A stretch of 64,000 bases of DNA from Micromonospora gifhornensis (GCF_016863515.1 NZ_BOPA01000020.1:124001-188000), one strand, 5' to 3'; counted from the first letter of the stretch, positions 15,867-24,411 are shown. Notes: a model not told the origin generated them from the letters alone. Translations and numbers: made by a program.

Positions 15867-18800
15867 TTGGACGCCCGATCATCCGCACCACGACCCGCCG
15901 CTACGCTCCGGGCCGGTCTCGGGCCCATCCTGCCGGTGCCGGCCGAAAGCTCGGTCATCGACCTCTTCGAGGCCACGGTGGCGCGGACCCCGGACCGGCC
16001 GGCCGTCCGCTTCCGCGACCAGACCCTCACGTTTCGCAAGCTCAACCAGCATGCCGAGGCGCTGGCCGAGAGTTTGGTCGAGCGCGGGGTGGGCGTCGGT
16101 GACTTCGTCCCGCTGGTCATCGCCGAGGGCGTCGAGTTTCCGATCGGTCTGCTGGCGGCGATGAAGGTCGGTGCCCCCTTCGTGCCGGTCGACCCGGGCT
16201 GGCCGGCGTCCCGGCTCGCCGAACTCTTCCGTCAACTCTCGCCCCGGGTCATCCTCGCCGTGGCCGCCACTGCACCGGCACTGGTCGGCCTCGGCACCGC
16301 CGACCATGTTCTGATAATTGACCGCACACAATTGGTGAGCGGAACTCCGACCGGCCCACGCCCCGGCCCGGACGACCTGATTTACGGGTATTTCACCTCC
16401 GGCTCCACCGGCACTCCCAAATGCGCACTGAACAGACATCGGGGTCTGGTCAACCGGCTCGCGGCAATGTCACACCACTTCGGTGACGGCGCCGAGCAAA
16501 TCGTGTTGCAGAACAGCAAGCCGACCTTCGACTCCTCGATGTGGCAACTGCTCTGGCCGTTGACCACCGGCGGTCAGGTGGTCCTGCCCGACCGGCAGGG
16601 CATCCTGGACCTGGAGCAGACCTGCCACATCCTCGGCCGGTACGCGGTGACTATCACCGACTTCGTCCCCTCGGTGCTCGGCGCACTGGTCAGCCTCCTC
16701 GAACTCCGGGCCGACCTCTGCGCCGAACTGGCCGGTCTGCGCCGGATGCTGATCGGTGGCGAGGAAGCCAACGGTGCGGTGCTCGACCGCCTCTGGAAGC
16801 TCCTGCCCGACCTGAGGGTGACCAACACCTTCGGCCCGACCGAGTGCTCGATCGGCTCCGTCTTCCACGAGATCACCGAGGTCACCGGCCGAATCCCCCT
16901 CGGCACCGCCATCGGCAACACCGCCGCCGTGGTGCTCGACGACGCACGTCGCCCAGTGCCCCCGGAGACCGTCGGCGAGATCTACATCGGTGGCCTCTGC
17001 GTCGGCGCCGGCTATCTCGGTGATCCGGAGCGCACGGCCCGGGCCTTCGTGCCCAACCCGTTCCCCGAGATCGCCGGTGACCTGCTCTACCGCACCGGGG
17101 ACCTGGGTCACCACACCCCGGACGGGCTGCTGATGTTCGACGGCCGCCGCGACGACCAGGTCAAGGTCGGCGGGGTCCGCATCGAACTGGCCGAGGTGGA
17201 GCGGGTCCTCGCCGCGCACCCGGCGGTACGTGGCGCCGCGGTGATCGTCCGGGGCGAGGGCGACGCCCGGTCCCTGGCAGCCTTCGTGAGTCTGCGGTCC
17301 GACGAGTCCCACACCGTCACCCCGGCCACCCTGGTCGACTGGCTGCGGGCGTCGCTGCCCCCGGAGACCGTGCCCCGGGCGGTGACCGTGGTGGACGAGA
17401 TTCCGCTGACCCCACACGGCAAACTCGACCGGCGCGCCCTGGAGCAGGTGGCCCGGACGGCCGCCGGCAGTGCTCCGGTGGAGGCGCCCGGCAGCCCGGC
17501 GGAGGAGTTGGTCGCCTCGGCCTGGTGTGAGGTGCTCGGCCGCGCCGAGGTCTCGGTCAGCGTGCCCTTCGCCGACTACGGCGGCACCTCGCTGCTCACC
17601 CACCAGCTCGCCGCACTGCTCGGCCTGCGCCAGGCCCGTCCGGTGTCCCTGGCCCACCTGCTGGCGGCCGACACCGTACGGGCCCAGGCCCGGCTGCTGG
17701 GTAGCGGGCAGAGCGACACCGGCGCAGCGGTGGATCTCGCGCTGCTGGCCCGCGACGCCGACCCGAGCGACCTGGTCGGTGCCGGCGTGCCGCCGGCACC
17801 GACGCTGGCCCGACAGCTGCTGCTGACCGGGGTCACCGGTTTCGTCGGCGCGCACGTACTGGCCGAGTTGGTGACCCGGCCGGAGGTCGAGCTGCACTGC
17901 CTGGTCCGGGCGGCCGATCCGGCTGCCGGAGCGGCCCGGCTGGTGGCGGTGCTGCGGGCGTACGGGCTGACCGACGCGCTCACCGCCCTGGAGCACGCCC
18001 TGGTGCAGGGGCGGGTCCGGGTGGTCACCGGTGACCTGGGCGCACCGCTGCTCGGCCTCGACGACACCGCCTTCCGGGCCCTGGCCGGCGCGGTGGACGC
18101 GGTGGTGCATGCCGGTGCACTGGTCAACTTCCTGCGCGACTACGGCGCCCACCGGGGCCCCAACGTGTTCGGCACCGGTGAGCTGGTCCGGCTCGCCGCC
18201 GCCGGATCCGGCTGCCGGCTGCACGTGCTCTCCACGTTCAGCGTCTTGTCCGCCGCGGCGCGCGGCACGTCCGGGACGCCGATCGGCCCGGACCGGTTGC
18301 CCGGACTGGACGAGCCGCTCCCGCCGGGCGGGTACGACCAGTCCAAGCTGGTCGCCGAGCACCTGCTGGAGCGGGCCCGCGGCTTCGGGGTCGACGCGGT
18401 GGTCTACCGGCTCGGCGAGATCTGGCCGCACCGTCGGATCGGGCTGCCGAACCGGGCGTCACTGGCGCACTCGGTGGTCTACGCGGCGGCGCGTACCGGG
18501 GTGGTCTTTCCGACCGGGGCGCGCACCGACCACCTGCCGGTGGATCTGCTGGCCGGCTGTCTGGCCGACGCGGTCCTCGGTGCGGCACCTGCGGCCGGCG
18601 GCACGGTGCACCTGCTCCGACCCGGTGGTCTCGGGTACGCGGAGATCTTTGCCCGGCTGGCCGAGGCCGGTGCCGAACACCTCGGCTACGCCGAGTTCCG
18701 GGCCCGGCTGAGCGCGCTGGCGGCGTCCGGCGACGCGGACGAGCGGCTGGTCCGGGTGGCGATGCTGTTGCCGGCGCCGCAGGGCACCGACCCGGTCGCC

Positions 18801-18938
18801 CCGGCCAGCTTCGACCGTCTCTTCACCGACAGCTCCGCGCACTTCACCTCCAGTGAGCCGGCCGGGCAGGCCTTCGCGGCCGGTTCCCCGTTGGCGGACC
18901 TGGCGGCGTTTCTTGATCGGTTGGATGTGGCAAGGTAG
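15867..18938 (+). CDS. Stand-alone NRPS-like protein: adenylation, carrier, thioester reductase
   Basis: This 1023-residue protein has a Lys2-like A-T-R layout without condensation domain. The adenylation domain (about 30-530) has the phosphate loop YFTSGSTGTPK near 174, the A4 motif TFDSSMWQ with Asp222, the A5 motif NTFGPTE, the A8 core and the A10 lysine in PLTPHGKLDR near 520. The carrier domain has YGGTSLL with pantetheine Ser575. The reductase domain (about 650-1010) starts LLLTGVTGFVGAHVL and has catalytic Tyr823 and Lys827 in YDQSKLVAE. It should activate one amino acid, load it and release it as an aldehyde or alcohol. The TTG start follows GAAGGGA by seven bases. The first part of the gene (about 16.3-16.5 kb) has more A/T than its surroundings. 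Confidence 0.9.
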   Translation: MDARSSAPRPAATLRAGLGPILPVPAESSVIDLFEATVARTPDRPAVRFRDQTLTFRKLNQHAEALAESLVERGVGVGDFVPLVIAEGVEFPIGLLAAMKVGAPFVPVDPGWPASRLAELFRQLSPRVILAVAATAPALVGLGTADHVLIIDRTQLVSGTPTGPRPGPDDLIYGYFTSGSTGTPKCALNRHRGLVNRLAAMSHHFGDGAEQIVLQNSKPTFDSSMWQLLWPLTTGGQVVLPDRQGILDLEQTCHILGRYAVTITDFVPSVLGALVSLLELRADLCAELAGLRRMLIGGEEANGAVLDRLWKLLPDLRVTNTFGPTECSIGSVFHEITEVTGRIPLGTAIGNTAAVVLDDARRPVPPETVGEIYIGGLCVGAGYLGDPERTARAFVPNPFPEIAGDLLYRTGDLGHHTPDGLLMFDGRRDDQVKVGGVRIELAEVERVLAAHPAVRGAAVIVRGEGDARSLAAFVSLRSDESHTVTPATLVDWLRASLPPETVPRAVTVVDEIPLTPHGKLDRRALEQVARTAAGSAPVEAPGSPAEELVASAWCEVLGRAEVSVSVPFADYGGTSLLTHQLAALLGLRQARPVSLAHLLAADTVRAQARLLGSGQSDTGAAVDLALLARDADPSDLVGAGVPPAPTLARQLLLTGVTGFVGAHVLAELVTRPEVELHCLVRAADPAAGAARLVAVLRAYGLTDALTALEHALVQGRVRVVTGDLGAPLLGLDDTAFRALAGAVDAVVHAGALVNFLRDYGAHRGPNVFGTGELVRLAAAGSGCRLHVLSTFSVLSAAARGTSGTPIGPDRLPGLDEPLPPGGYDQSKLVAEHLLERARGFGVDAVVYRLGEIWPHRRIGLPNRASLAHSVVYAAARTGVVFPTGARTDHLPVDLLAGCLADAVLGAAPAAGGTVHLLRPGGLGYAEIFARLAEAGAEHLGYAEFRARLSALAASGDADERLVRVAMLLPAPQGTDPVAPASFDRLFTDSSAHFTSSEPAGQAFAAGSPLADLAAFLDRLDVAR

Positions 18939-18978
18939 TGCCTTTCTTCGGAACCTCCGTTCACTGTGGTTGGTGTCT

Positions 18979-19602
18979 GTGCTGATCGATCCTGGCCTGT
19001 TGGCCGTCTTCCTCGTCGCGGTGCTGGTCATCTGCGTGACGCCCGGCCCGGACATGCTCTACATCCTGGCCACCTCGGTCAGCCAGGGCATCCGGGCCGG
19101 GTTGGTGGCGTCGGTCGGCATGTCCCTGGGCATGCTGGTGCACACCGTGCTGGTCTCGCTCGGCCTGGCGGCACTGATGGCTGCCGTGCCGGTGCTCTTC
19201 GACGTGATCAAGTACGTCGGTGCCGCCTACCTGGTCTACATCGGTGTCCGGGCCTGGTTGGACTCCTCGTCGGCGTCGGAGGTCCAGGAGCGTGCGGTAG
19301 TGCCGCTGCGTACGGTGCTCTGGCGTGCCACCATGACGAACCTGCTCAACCCCAAGATCGTCCTGTTCTACCTGGCATTCCTGCCGCAGTTCGTCGATGC
19401 CGACGCCGGGGGCGCGGGTGCGCAGCTGCTGGTGCTGGGGCTGCTCTTCGTGCTGGTGGGGCTGCTGGTCGACTCGGTGATCGCGCTCGCCGCCGGTCGG
19501 CTGGGGGAGTGGCTGCACCGGCGGCACCGGGTCGACAAGCTGCTCAACCGGATCGCCGGCACGGTCTTCGTGGCCCTCGCCGCCCGCCTGGTCTTTCTCT
19601 GA
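18979..19602 (+). CDS. LysE/RhtB-family amino acid exporter
   Basis: This encodes about 207 residues with five to six hydrophobic segments. The LysE/RhtB signature is plain: LLAVFLVAVLVICVTPGPDM at the N-terminus, then YILATSVSQGIRAGLVASVG, and NLLNPKIVLFYLAFLPQFV in the middle. The family exports amino acids and derivatives. It lies 40 bp after the NRPS-like gene on the same strand and probably exports the cluster product or protects against it. The start is uncertain: GTG at 18979 fits the family length but has no clear ribosome site, and the frame is open further upstream. Confidence 0.85.
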   Translation: MLIDPGLLAVFLVAVLVICVTPGPDMLYILATSVSQGIRAGLVASVGMSLGMLVHTVLVSLGLAALMAAVPVLFDVIKYVGAAYLVYIGVRAWLDSSSASEVQERAVVPLRTVLWRATMTNLLNPKIVLFYLAFLPQFVDADAGGAGAQLLVLGLLFVLVGLLVDSVIALAAGRLGEWLHRRHRVDKLLNRIAGTVFVALAARLVFL

Positions 19603-19642
19603 TCCTCCACCGGTACCGCATGGCCTCGCCCTCACGGTACGG

Positions 19643-19768
19643 GTGCGCCCGGCAGAGCGCGCTGTGACCGAGCACCGCGAGCAGGCGGTGGAGGGGGAGC
19701 GGGGAGCGCTGTTGGCCGTACTGGTGATGGTGGTGCTCGGCGTGGCCGGGATATTCGCCGTTTCCTGA
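19643..19768 (+). pseudogene. Truncated duplicate of the 42-aa membrane protein gene
   Basis: The coding part from the seventh codon on is nearly identical to 12356-12466, with a silent-looking A to G change. The ribosome site and first codons of the intact gene are replaced by cluster sequence. An in-frame GTG at 19643 could restart translation but has no ribosome site, so the copy is probably silent. It marks the right junction of the inserted block. Confidence 0.7.
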
Positions 19769-19829
19769 CCAGCGGGGGCGCCCCGGTCGCATCGGGCGCC
19801 CCCCATCTGTCGTCACGATCGGGTCAGGG
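19657..19829. repeat. Right copy of the 173-bp direct repeat
   Basis: This matches 12355-12527 with one mismatch. The right end runs into the last codons and stop of the pirin gene (stop at 19824-19826), and the left copy carries the equivalent bases without the gene. The intact pirin gene lies to the right and the intact small membrane gene to the left, as expected if a DNA segment carrying this 173-bp stretch recombined into an ancestral junction. Confidence 0.95.
19774..19803. terminator. Hairpin terminator, duplicated copy
   Basis: This is identical to the hairpin at 12472-12501, with ten-base arms GGGGGCGCCC and GGGCGCCCCC. It now separates the LysE gene from the convergent pirin gene. 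Confidence 0.7.
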
Positions 19830-20813
19830 TCGCGAACCCTGGCCGTCGGTGTGCGCCAGCCGCTCGGCCGGGATCACCCCGAGCCGGCCGGCCTGGTAGT
19901 CCTCGAAGGCCTGGATCAGCTCGTCACGGCTGTTCATCACGAACGGGCCGTACTGGGCGACCGGCTCGCGGATCGGCTGACCGCCCATGATGTACAGATC
20001 CAGCGTCGGCGTGCGGCTGTCCTGCCGGGCGTTGGCCCTGAACCGCAGCGCGTCACCGGGGCCGTGCACCGCGAGCTGCCCGGTGCGTACGCCACGGCCG
20101 TTGGCGCCGATCGTGCCGCGCCCGCCCAGCACGTAGACCAGGGCGTTGAAGTCGGGCCGCCAGGGCAGGTCGACCTGCGCCCCCGGCTCCACCGTCACGT
20201 GGGTCACGGTGATCGGGGTGTACGTCGAGCCCGGCCCCTGGTGTCCGGCGATCTCACCGGCGATCACCCGGATCAGCGCGCCGCCGTCCGGTGTGGTGAG
20301 CAGAGCGGCCTGGTTGCCCCGGATGTCCTGGTACTTCGGCGGGCTCATCTTCGCCACCTTGGGCAGGTTGACCCAGAGCTGGGTGCCGTGGAACAGGCCG
20401 CCGCTGACCACCAGGTGCTCCGGCGGCGCCTCGATGTGCAGGAGGCCACTGCCGGCCGTCATCCACTGGGTGTCACCGTTGGTGATGGTGCCGCCACCGC
20501 CGTGCGTGTCCTGGTGCTCGAAGATCCCGTCGATGATGTAGGTGACGGTCTCGAAGCCCCGGTGCGGGTGCCAACTGGTGCCCCGTGGCTCGCCCGGGGC
20601 GTACTCGACCTCGCCCATCTGGTCCAGGTGCAGGAACGGGTCCAGCTCGCTGGTCGGTACCCCGGCGAAGGCCCGGCGCACCGGGAAGCCCTCGCCCTCG
20701 AAGCCGCTCGGCGCGGTGGTCAGCCGGCGGACCGGCCGGATGGTGGTGGTGGACTCGTCGAGCCGGGGCAGTCGGGGCAGGACGAGGACGTTGTCGACGG
20801 TGATCGCGGGCAT
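19824..20813 (-). CDS. Pirin family protein
   Basis: This 329-residue bicupin has the pirin metal site in the N-terminal cupin: SWHPHRGFETVTYIIDG (about 85-100) supplies two histidines, and the DTHGGGGTITNGDTQWMTAGSGLLHIE block supplies the rest. Bacterial pirins act as redox sensors or quercetinase-like dioxygenases. The upstream MarR gene ends 11 bp before and is on the same strand, so the pair is probably an operon with MarR control by an oxidant or phenolic ligand. The 3' end lies in the 173-bp direct repeat. Confidence 0.9.
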   Translation of the reverse strand: MPAITVDNVLVLPRLPRLDESTTTIRPVRRLTTAPSGFEGEGFPVRRAFAGVPTSELDPFLHLDQMGEVEYAPGEPRGTSWHPHRGFETVTYIIDGIFEHQDTHGGGGTITNGDTQWMTAGSGLLHIEAPPEHLVVSGGLFHGTQLWVNLPKVAKMSPPKYQDIRGNQAALLTTPDGGALIRVIAGEIAGHQGPGSTYTPITVTHVTVEPGAQVDLPWRPDFNALVYVLGGRGTIGANGRGVRTGQLAVHGPGDALRFRANARQDSRTPTLDLYIMGGQPIREPVAQYGPFVMNSRDELIQAFEDYQAGRLGVIPAERLAHTDGQGSRP

Positions 20814-20824
20814 CGGAGGCTCCT

Positions 20825-21301
20825 TCAACTGTCGCTGTGTGCGGGGCTGGCGGTGGCCTGCAGCCGCTGGCCGAGTCGGGTGAAGATCCTGGTCAGGCAG
20901 GCGATCTCGGCGTCGTCGAGGTCGTCCATCAGGTGCGTGCGTACCGAGTGCAGGTGATGCGGTGCGGCCTCGCGCAGGGCCAGCAGGCCGGCAGCGGTGA
21001 GCACCGCCTCGCTGCCCCGGCCGTCCTGCGCACACGGCTGCCGCGCCACCAGGCCGCGCCGTTGCATCGAGGAGATCTGGTACGTCAGTCGGCTGGGTGA
21101 GAAGACCAGTCGGCCGGCCAGTTCGCCCATCCGCAGGCGTTGCCCGGGGACCTCGCTGAGCAGCACGAGCACGTGGTAGTCGGCGAGGCTCAGCTCGCTT
21201 GTGGCGCGCAGATCCTCCTCCAACCGGGTGAGCAACCGCTGGCTGGCTTCGATGTACCCCCGCCAGGCGGCCAGGCGGTCGGCGCTCAAGCTCTCGGTCA
21301 T
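20825..21301 (-). CDS. MarR family transcriptional regulator
   Basis: This encodes 158 residues with a winged helix of MarR type: LSLADYHVLVLLSEVPGQRLRMGELAGRLVFSPSRLTYQISSMQRRGLV (about 38-87), then the wing RQPCAQDGRGSEAVLTAAG with a cysteine and the conserved D-x-R-G, and C-terminal dimerisation helices. The start is ATG at 21301 after GTGGGGG. It is transcribed with pirin. AT-rich near-palindromic sequence lies just upstream, suggesting autoregulation. Confidence 0.88.
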   Translation of the reverse strand: MTESLSADRLAAWRGYIEASQRLLTRLEEDLRATSELSLADYHVLVLLSEVPGQRLRMGELAGRLVFSPSRLTYQISSMQRRGLVARQPCAQDGRGSEAVLTAAGLLALREAAPHHLHSVRTHLMDDLDDAEIACLTRIFTRLGQRLQATASPAHSDS

Positions 21302-21316
21302 GCCCCCACGGTAGCA

Positions 21317-21330
21317 CAAACTAAAATTTG
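21317..21330. promoter_or_regulatory. AT-rich candidate MarR operator
   Basis: CAAACTAAAATTTG lies 16 bp upstream of the MarR start in an otherwise GC-rich region, with CAAA/TTTG symmetry. MarR proteins commonly bind AT-rich pseudo-palindromes over their own promoter. The symmetry is only partial. Confidence 0.35.
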
Positions 21331-21469
21331 AACTATCTCGCTGAACTGCTGCCCGGAAAGCGGGCGGCAGGGCTCATGGGAGAAGATATTGAAGGTTTGA
21401 ATGACAGCCTCGGACCGGTGACCGTATTCCAGCGGTGGTACGCGAGGAGCGTGTGCCACACTGCCCGAC

Positions 21470-21994
21470 GTGGTGAACCTGACCGGCCCTGGCCTGCTGC
21501 TACGTCCCTGGCAGGAGGGCGACGCCCCTGCCGCCCTCGACGCCTTCGGTGACCCGGAGATCGCTCTGTGGAACCCCCAGGGCGACGGTCTCGACCTGGA
21601 CGCCGCCCGACAGTGGGTACGGCGGCGCGCCGACTGGTCGAACGGCACGAACGTGGCGCTGGCGCTGGCCGATCCGACCGATCCGGCCGTGCTGCTCGGC
21701 TCGGTGTCGCTGCACCGCATCCACGACGGGGACGCCTCGATCGGCTACTGGGTGGTGCCAGCGGCCCGCGGACGAGGGCTCGCCTCGGCCGCGGTCGCCC
21801 GCGTCACCGCCTGGGCCTTCGCCGAACTCGGACTGCACCGCATCGAGTTGTGTCACGCGGTGGGCAACCCGGCCTCCTGCCGAGTCGCCGAACGGGCCGG
21901 CTACCTGGCCGAAGGCACCCTGCGGCAGTCGCACCGCTACGGCGACGGCCGGCGCCACGACGAGCATCTGCACGCCCGCCTGGCCACCGACTGA
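21470..21994 (+). CDS. GNAT family acetyltransferase, RimJ/RimL type
   Basis: This encodes 174 residues. The N-terminus reads LLLRPWQEGDAPAALDAFGD, the standard RimJ/RimL opening, followed by SIGYWVVPAARGRGLASAAVARVTAWAFAELGLHRIEL as the acetyl-CoA motif and the NPASCRVAERAGYLAEGTLRQ end typical of ribosomal-protein or amino-sugar acetylating members. The start is GTG. A perfect hairpin follows the stop. The substrate is unknown. Confidence 0.88.
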   Translation: MVNLTGPGLLLRPWQEGDAPAALDAFGDPEIALWNPQGDGLDLDAARQWVRRRADWSNGTNVALALADPTDPAVLLGSVSLHRIHDGDASIGYWVVPAARGRGLASAAVARVTAWAFAELGLHRIELCHAVGNPASCRVAERAGYLAEGTLRQSHRYGDGRRHDEHLHARLATD

Positions 21995-22012
21995 CCGTCG
22001 CGGGCACACGAT

Positions 22013-22041
22013 CCGCCCCCGACCGTACCGGTCGGGGGCGG
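22013..22041. terminator. Bidirectional hairpin terminator
   Basis: Perfect 13-bp arms CCGCCCCCGACCG and complement with a three-base TAC loop, between the convergent GNAT and stress-protein genes. Confidence 0.8.
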
Positions 22042-22063
22042 TGGGAATCGTGCGCGGTTGAGG

Positions 22064-22651
22064 TCAACCTGCGGTCTGCGGGGCCCGCCCCCCCAGGTGC
22101 AGTCGGCCCAGCAGTTGACGGGCCTGTTCGGCGACGTCCGCGTCGACGATGACGGCGTACTGGTTGGCGCGCAGCGAACTGGCCGAGGTGAAGTCGCGCT
22201 TGCCGCCCGTCATGGCGTGGGCGACCGCGCCGAACACCGCGCCCCAGATCGCGCCGATGACCAGGCCGGCCAGGATCACCGCGAGCCAGTTGCCGACGGT
22301 GAAGATGCCGAACAACAGGCCGATGAACAGACCGAACCAGGCACCGGTGCCGGCGCCGATCAGACCGGCACGAGCGGTCGTCATCCGACCCAGCACGGTC
22401 TCCACCAGGGTCAGATCGGTGCCCACGATCGCGCTGCGTTCCACCGGGAACCGGTTGTCGGCCAGGTGGTCCACCACCCGTTGGGCGGAGGGATAGTCCG
22501 GGTAGGCCCCGATCGTCACGGTCGGCGGGCCGAGCTGCGGACCGTGCCCGTCGCCGCTGGGCGCCGCGGTACGGCCACCCGGCCCCGACGGGAGGGTGCC
22601 GCCACCGGTCACGCCCGGCTGCCAGGCCGGGGGATTCGACTGTGTGGTCAT
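22064..22651 (-). CDS. General-stress-protein-17M-like membrane protein
   Basis: This encodes 195 residues. A disordered Pro/Gly-rich N-terminus (1-45) is followed by a GSP17M/YflT-like domain (TVTIGAYPDYPSAQRVVDHL), then a glycine-rich hydrophobic hairpin (GAGTGAWFGLFIGLLFGI and LAVILAGLVIGAIWGAVFGA), and a C-terminal strand that reads QYAVIVDADVAEQARQLL. The start is ATG at 22651 after a strong GGAGGAGACCC site. The family is stress-induced in Gram-positive bacteria but has no defined activity. Confidence 0.8.
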   Translation of the reverse strand: MTTQSNPPAWQPGVTGGGTLPSGPGGRTAAPSGDGHGPQLGPPTVTIGAYPDYPSAQRVVDHLADNRFPVERSAIVGTDLTLVETVLGRMTTARAGLIGAGTGAWFGLFIGLLFGIFTVGNWLAVILAGLVIGAIWGAVFGAVAHAMTGGKRDFTSASSLRANQYAVIVDADVAEQARQLLGRLHLGGRAPQTAG

Positions 22652-22803
22652 GGGTCTCCTCCTTCGTCGCTCCACGCGTTCCCGCCCGAGGGCAGCGGTA
22701 ACGCGTCGGCCGGGCCGGCGAACCGGACGTCGGCCACCGGCGCTGAAGCCGACGGAGGTGACAGCCGACAGAGAATCAGCCGACAAGGGTGACGCAGGCG
22801 TGA

Positions 22804-22839
22804 GCCCCTCGCCGATGCCCGAAGGCGGTGGCGAGGGGC
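22804..22839. terminator. Hairpin terminator of the GH6 gene
   Basis: Arms GCCCCTCGCC (22804-22813) and GGCGAGGGGC (22830-22839) lie immediately downstream of the GH6 stop codon on the minus strand. Confidence 0.65.
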
Positions 22840-22853
22840 CCAGGAAGGTGCGA

Positions 22854-24227
22854 TCAGGTGCAGTTGGTGCCGTTGAGGGTGAAACCACTCGGCGCCGGCA
22901 GGCTGCTACCGCTGTAGGTGCCCTGGTAGCCGATGCTGACGGTGTTGCCGCTGAACAGGCTGCCGTTCCAGTCGGCGTTACGCACCGTGATCCGGTCGCC
23001 GGACTGGCTCCAGACGCCGTTCCAGCCGTTGCTCAGCTGTACCCCGGAGCCGGCGTTGAAGGTCACGGTCCAGCTGTTCAACGAGCTGCCGCGGTTGGTC
23101 ACCCGGATCTCGGCGGTGAAGCCACCGGTCCAGGTGTTCGGGGTGAAGGTCACCGTGCAACCGGAGCCACCGGGCGGCGGGGTGCTGGCCGGCGGGGGAG
23201 TCGTGGGCGGCGGGGGAGTGGTGGGGCCGGGGGTGGTGGGGGCCGGCGTGGTGGGCAGCGGCCCGGCCGCGATGGCCAGGTCGTACGCCCGCTGCGGCAC
23301 GAACTGACCGGCGGCGGCGATGCAGCCATCGGCCTCGCCGGGCAGCTTGACCCAGAGGAAGGCGTCGATCGCCGAGTCGCCGGTGTTTGTGGTGCTCGGC
23401 GTGCCGATGGCCCGTCCCGGCGGGTCACACCATTCCGAGCCGGCGGGACCGTTGCCGTTGCGGCTGGTGTCGATGACCGCCTTCAGGCGGGAGATCCCGG
23501 TCGCCGCGATGATCGACTTGGCGTAGGAGACCTCACCGGCGGTGCTGCGGTAGTTCGACACGTTCACCGAGATGCCGTCGGCGCTGTTGGCGATGTCCGC
23601 GGCGAGCAGCCGGTTGGCGGCCTCGCCGGCAGAGAGCCAGCCGCCGTGGCCGATGTCGTAGTAGACCTTCGCCGCCGACGAGGCGCGCTTGAGGGCCTTA
23701 CCGGCGTACGCCATCGAGGCCCGGACCTCGGCCTGCTGGTTGCCGTCCATGCAGCTGGTCATGATGGGGAGCACGTCCGGCTCCAGGATGATGGTGGCCG
23801 GTCGGCCCTGGAGGCCGGCCGCGACCTGGTCCACCCACTGACGGTAGGCGCTGTGGTTGGGCGCGCCGCCACCGCTGTGGTTGCTGCAGTCGCGGTTGGG
23901 GATGTTGTAGACCACCAGGATCGGGATCTTGCCCGCTGCGGCGGCGGCGCCGACGAACTGGCTCACCTCGCCCTGCACGGTCGAGGTGTTGGTGGTGGTG
24001 TACCAGCGGGGCTGCGGCACGTTGGCGATCCGGTCCCGGATCACGGCGGCCCGGGAGTCGCCCGGGTTGGCCGCCACCCAGCGGGCGGCGCTGGTCTGCG
24101 GGTCCACGTAGAAGGCGGAATCGGCAGCTGCGGCGGGCGCCGCCAGCAGCGCGCCCACGCCGACGGTGGCGGCGACGGTGAGTGCCGTCACCGCGCCGAC
24201 CACGGCGGACGTGCGTCGGGTTCTCAT
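22854..24227 (-). CDS. Secreted glycoside hydrolase family 6 cellulase with CBM2
   Basis: This encodes 457 residues. Domain order: signal peptide (about 1-34, ending PAAAADS), GH6 domain (about 35-325), a Pro/Thr linker (about 330-350) and a CBM2 (about 355-457, beginning CTVTFTPNTWTGGF). The catalytic region shows ILEPDVLPIMTSC with the acid Asp near residue 155, and ISVNVSNY, then DTSRNGNGP and the FLWVKLPGEADG end. It hydrolyses cellulose with inversion; the short loops suggest an endoglucanase, but this is inference. The ATG at 24227 has GGAG upstream. A CelR-type box lies 34 bp upstream, so it should be co-regulated with the GH9 gene. Confidence 0.93.
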   Translation of the reverse strand: MRTRRTSAVVGAVTALTVAATVGVGALLAAPAAAADSAFYVDPQTSAARWVAANPGDSRAAVIRDRIANVPQPRWYTTTNTSTVQGEVSQFVGAAAAAGKIPILVVYNIPNRDCSNHSGGGAPNHSAYRQWVDQVAAGLQGRPATIILEPDVLPIMTSCMDGNQQAEVRASMAYAGKALKRASSAAKVYYDIGHGGWLSAGEAANRLLAADIANSADGISVNVSNYRSTAGEVSYAKSIIAATGISRLKAVIDTSRNGNGPAGSEWCDPPGRAIGTPSTTNTGDSAIDAFLWVKLPGEADGCIAAAGQFVPQRAYDLAIAAGPLPTTPAPTTPGPTTPPPPTTPPPASTPPPGGSGCTVTFTPNTWTGGFTAEIRVTNRGSSLNSWTVTFNAGSGVQLSNGWNGVWSQSGDRITVRNADWNGSLFSGNTVSIGYQGTYSGSSLPAPSGFTLNGTNCT

Positions 24228-24260
24228 GGTCTGCTCCTCGGATATATCGAGCAAGTTGCG

Positions 24261-24274
24261 TGGAAGCGCTCCCA
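24261..24274. promoter_or_regulatory. CebR/CelR-type cellulase operator, one mismatch
   Basis: TGGAAGCGCTCCCA differs from the consensus palindrome at one position and lies 34 bp upstream of the GH6 start codon. Confidence 0.85.
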
Positions 24275-24411
24275 CATGTCCGTCAAGGTACGCACCCGTT
24301 GCGAGATTGTGAAGACCTTCCGGAAGCATCGATGGCTTTAGGTATGTTTTACGGCCTGGCCAGCGGGCAGGTACGACGGAACCGGCGGGGATCGGTACGT
24401 AAGATCACCGG

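Noticed and set aside
19643..19768. A second functional copy of the 42-aa membrane protein.
   Set aside because: The ribosome site and first codons are missing, so it is better read as the edge of the direct repeat.
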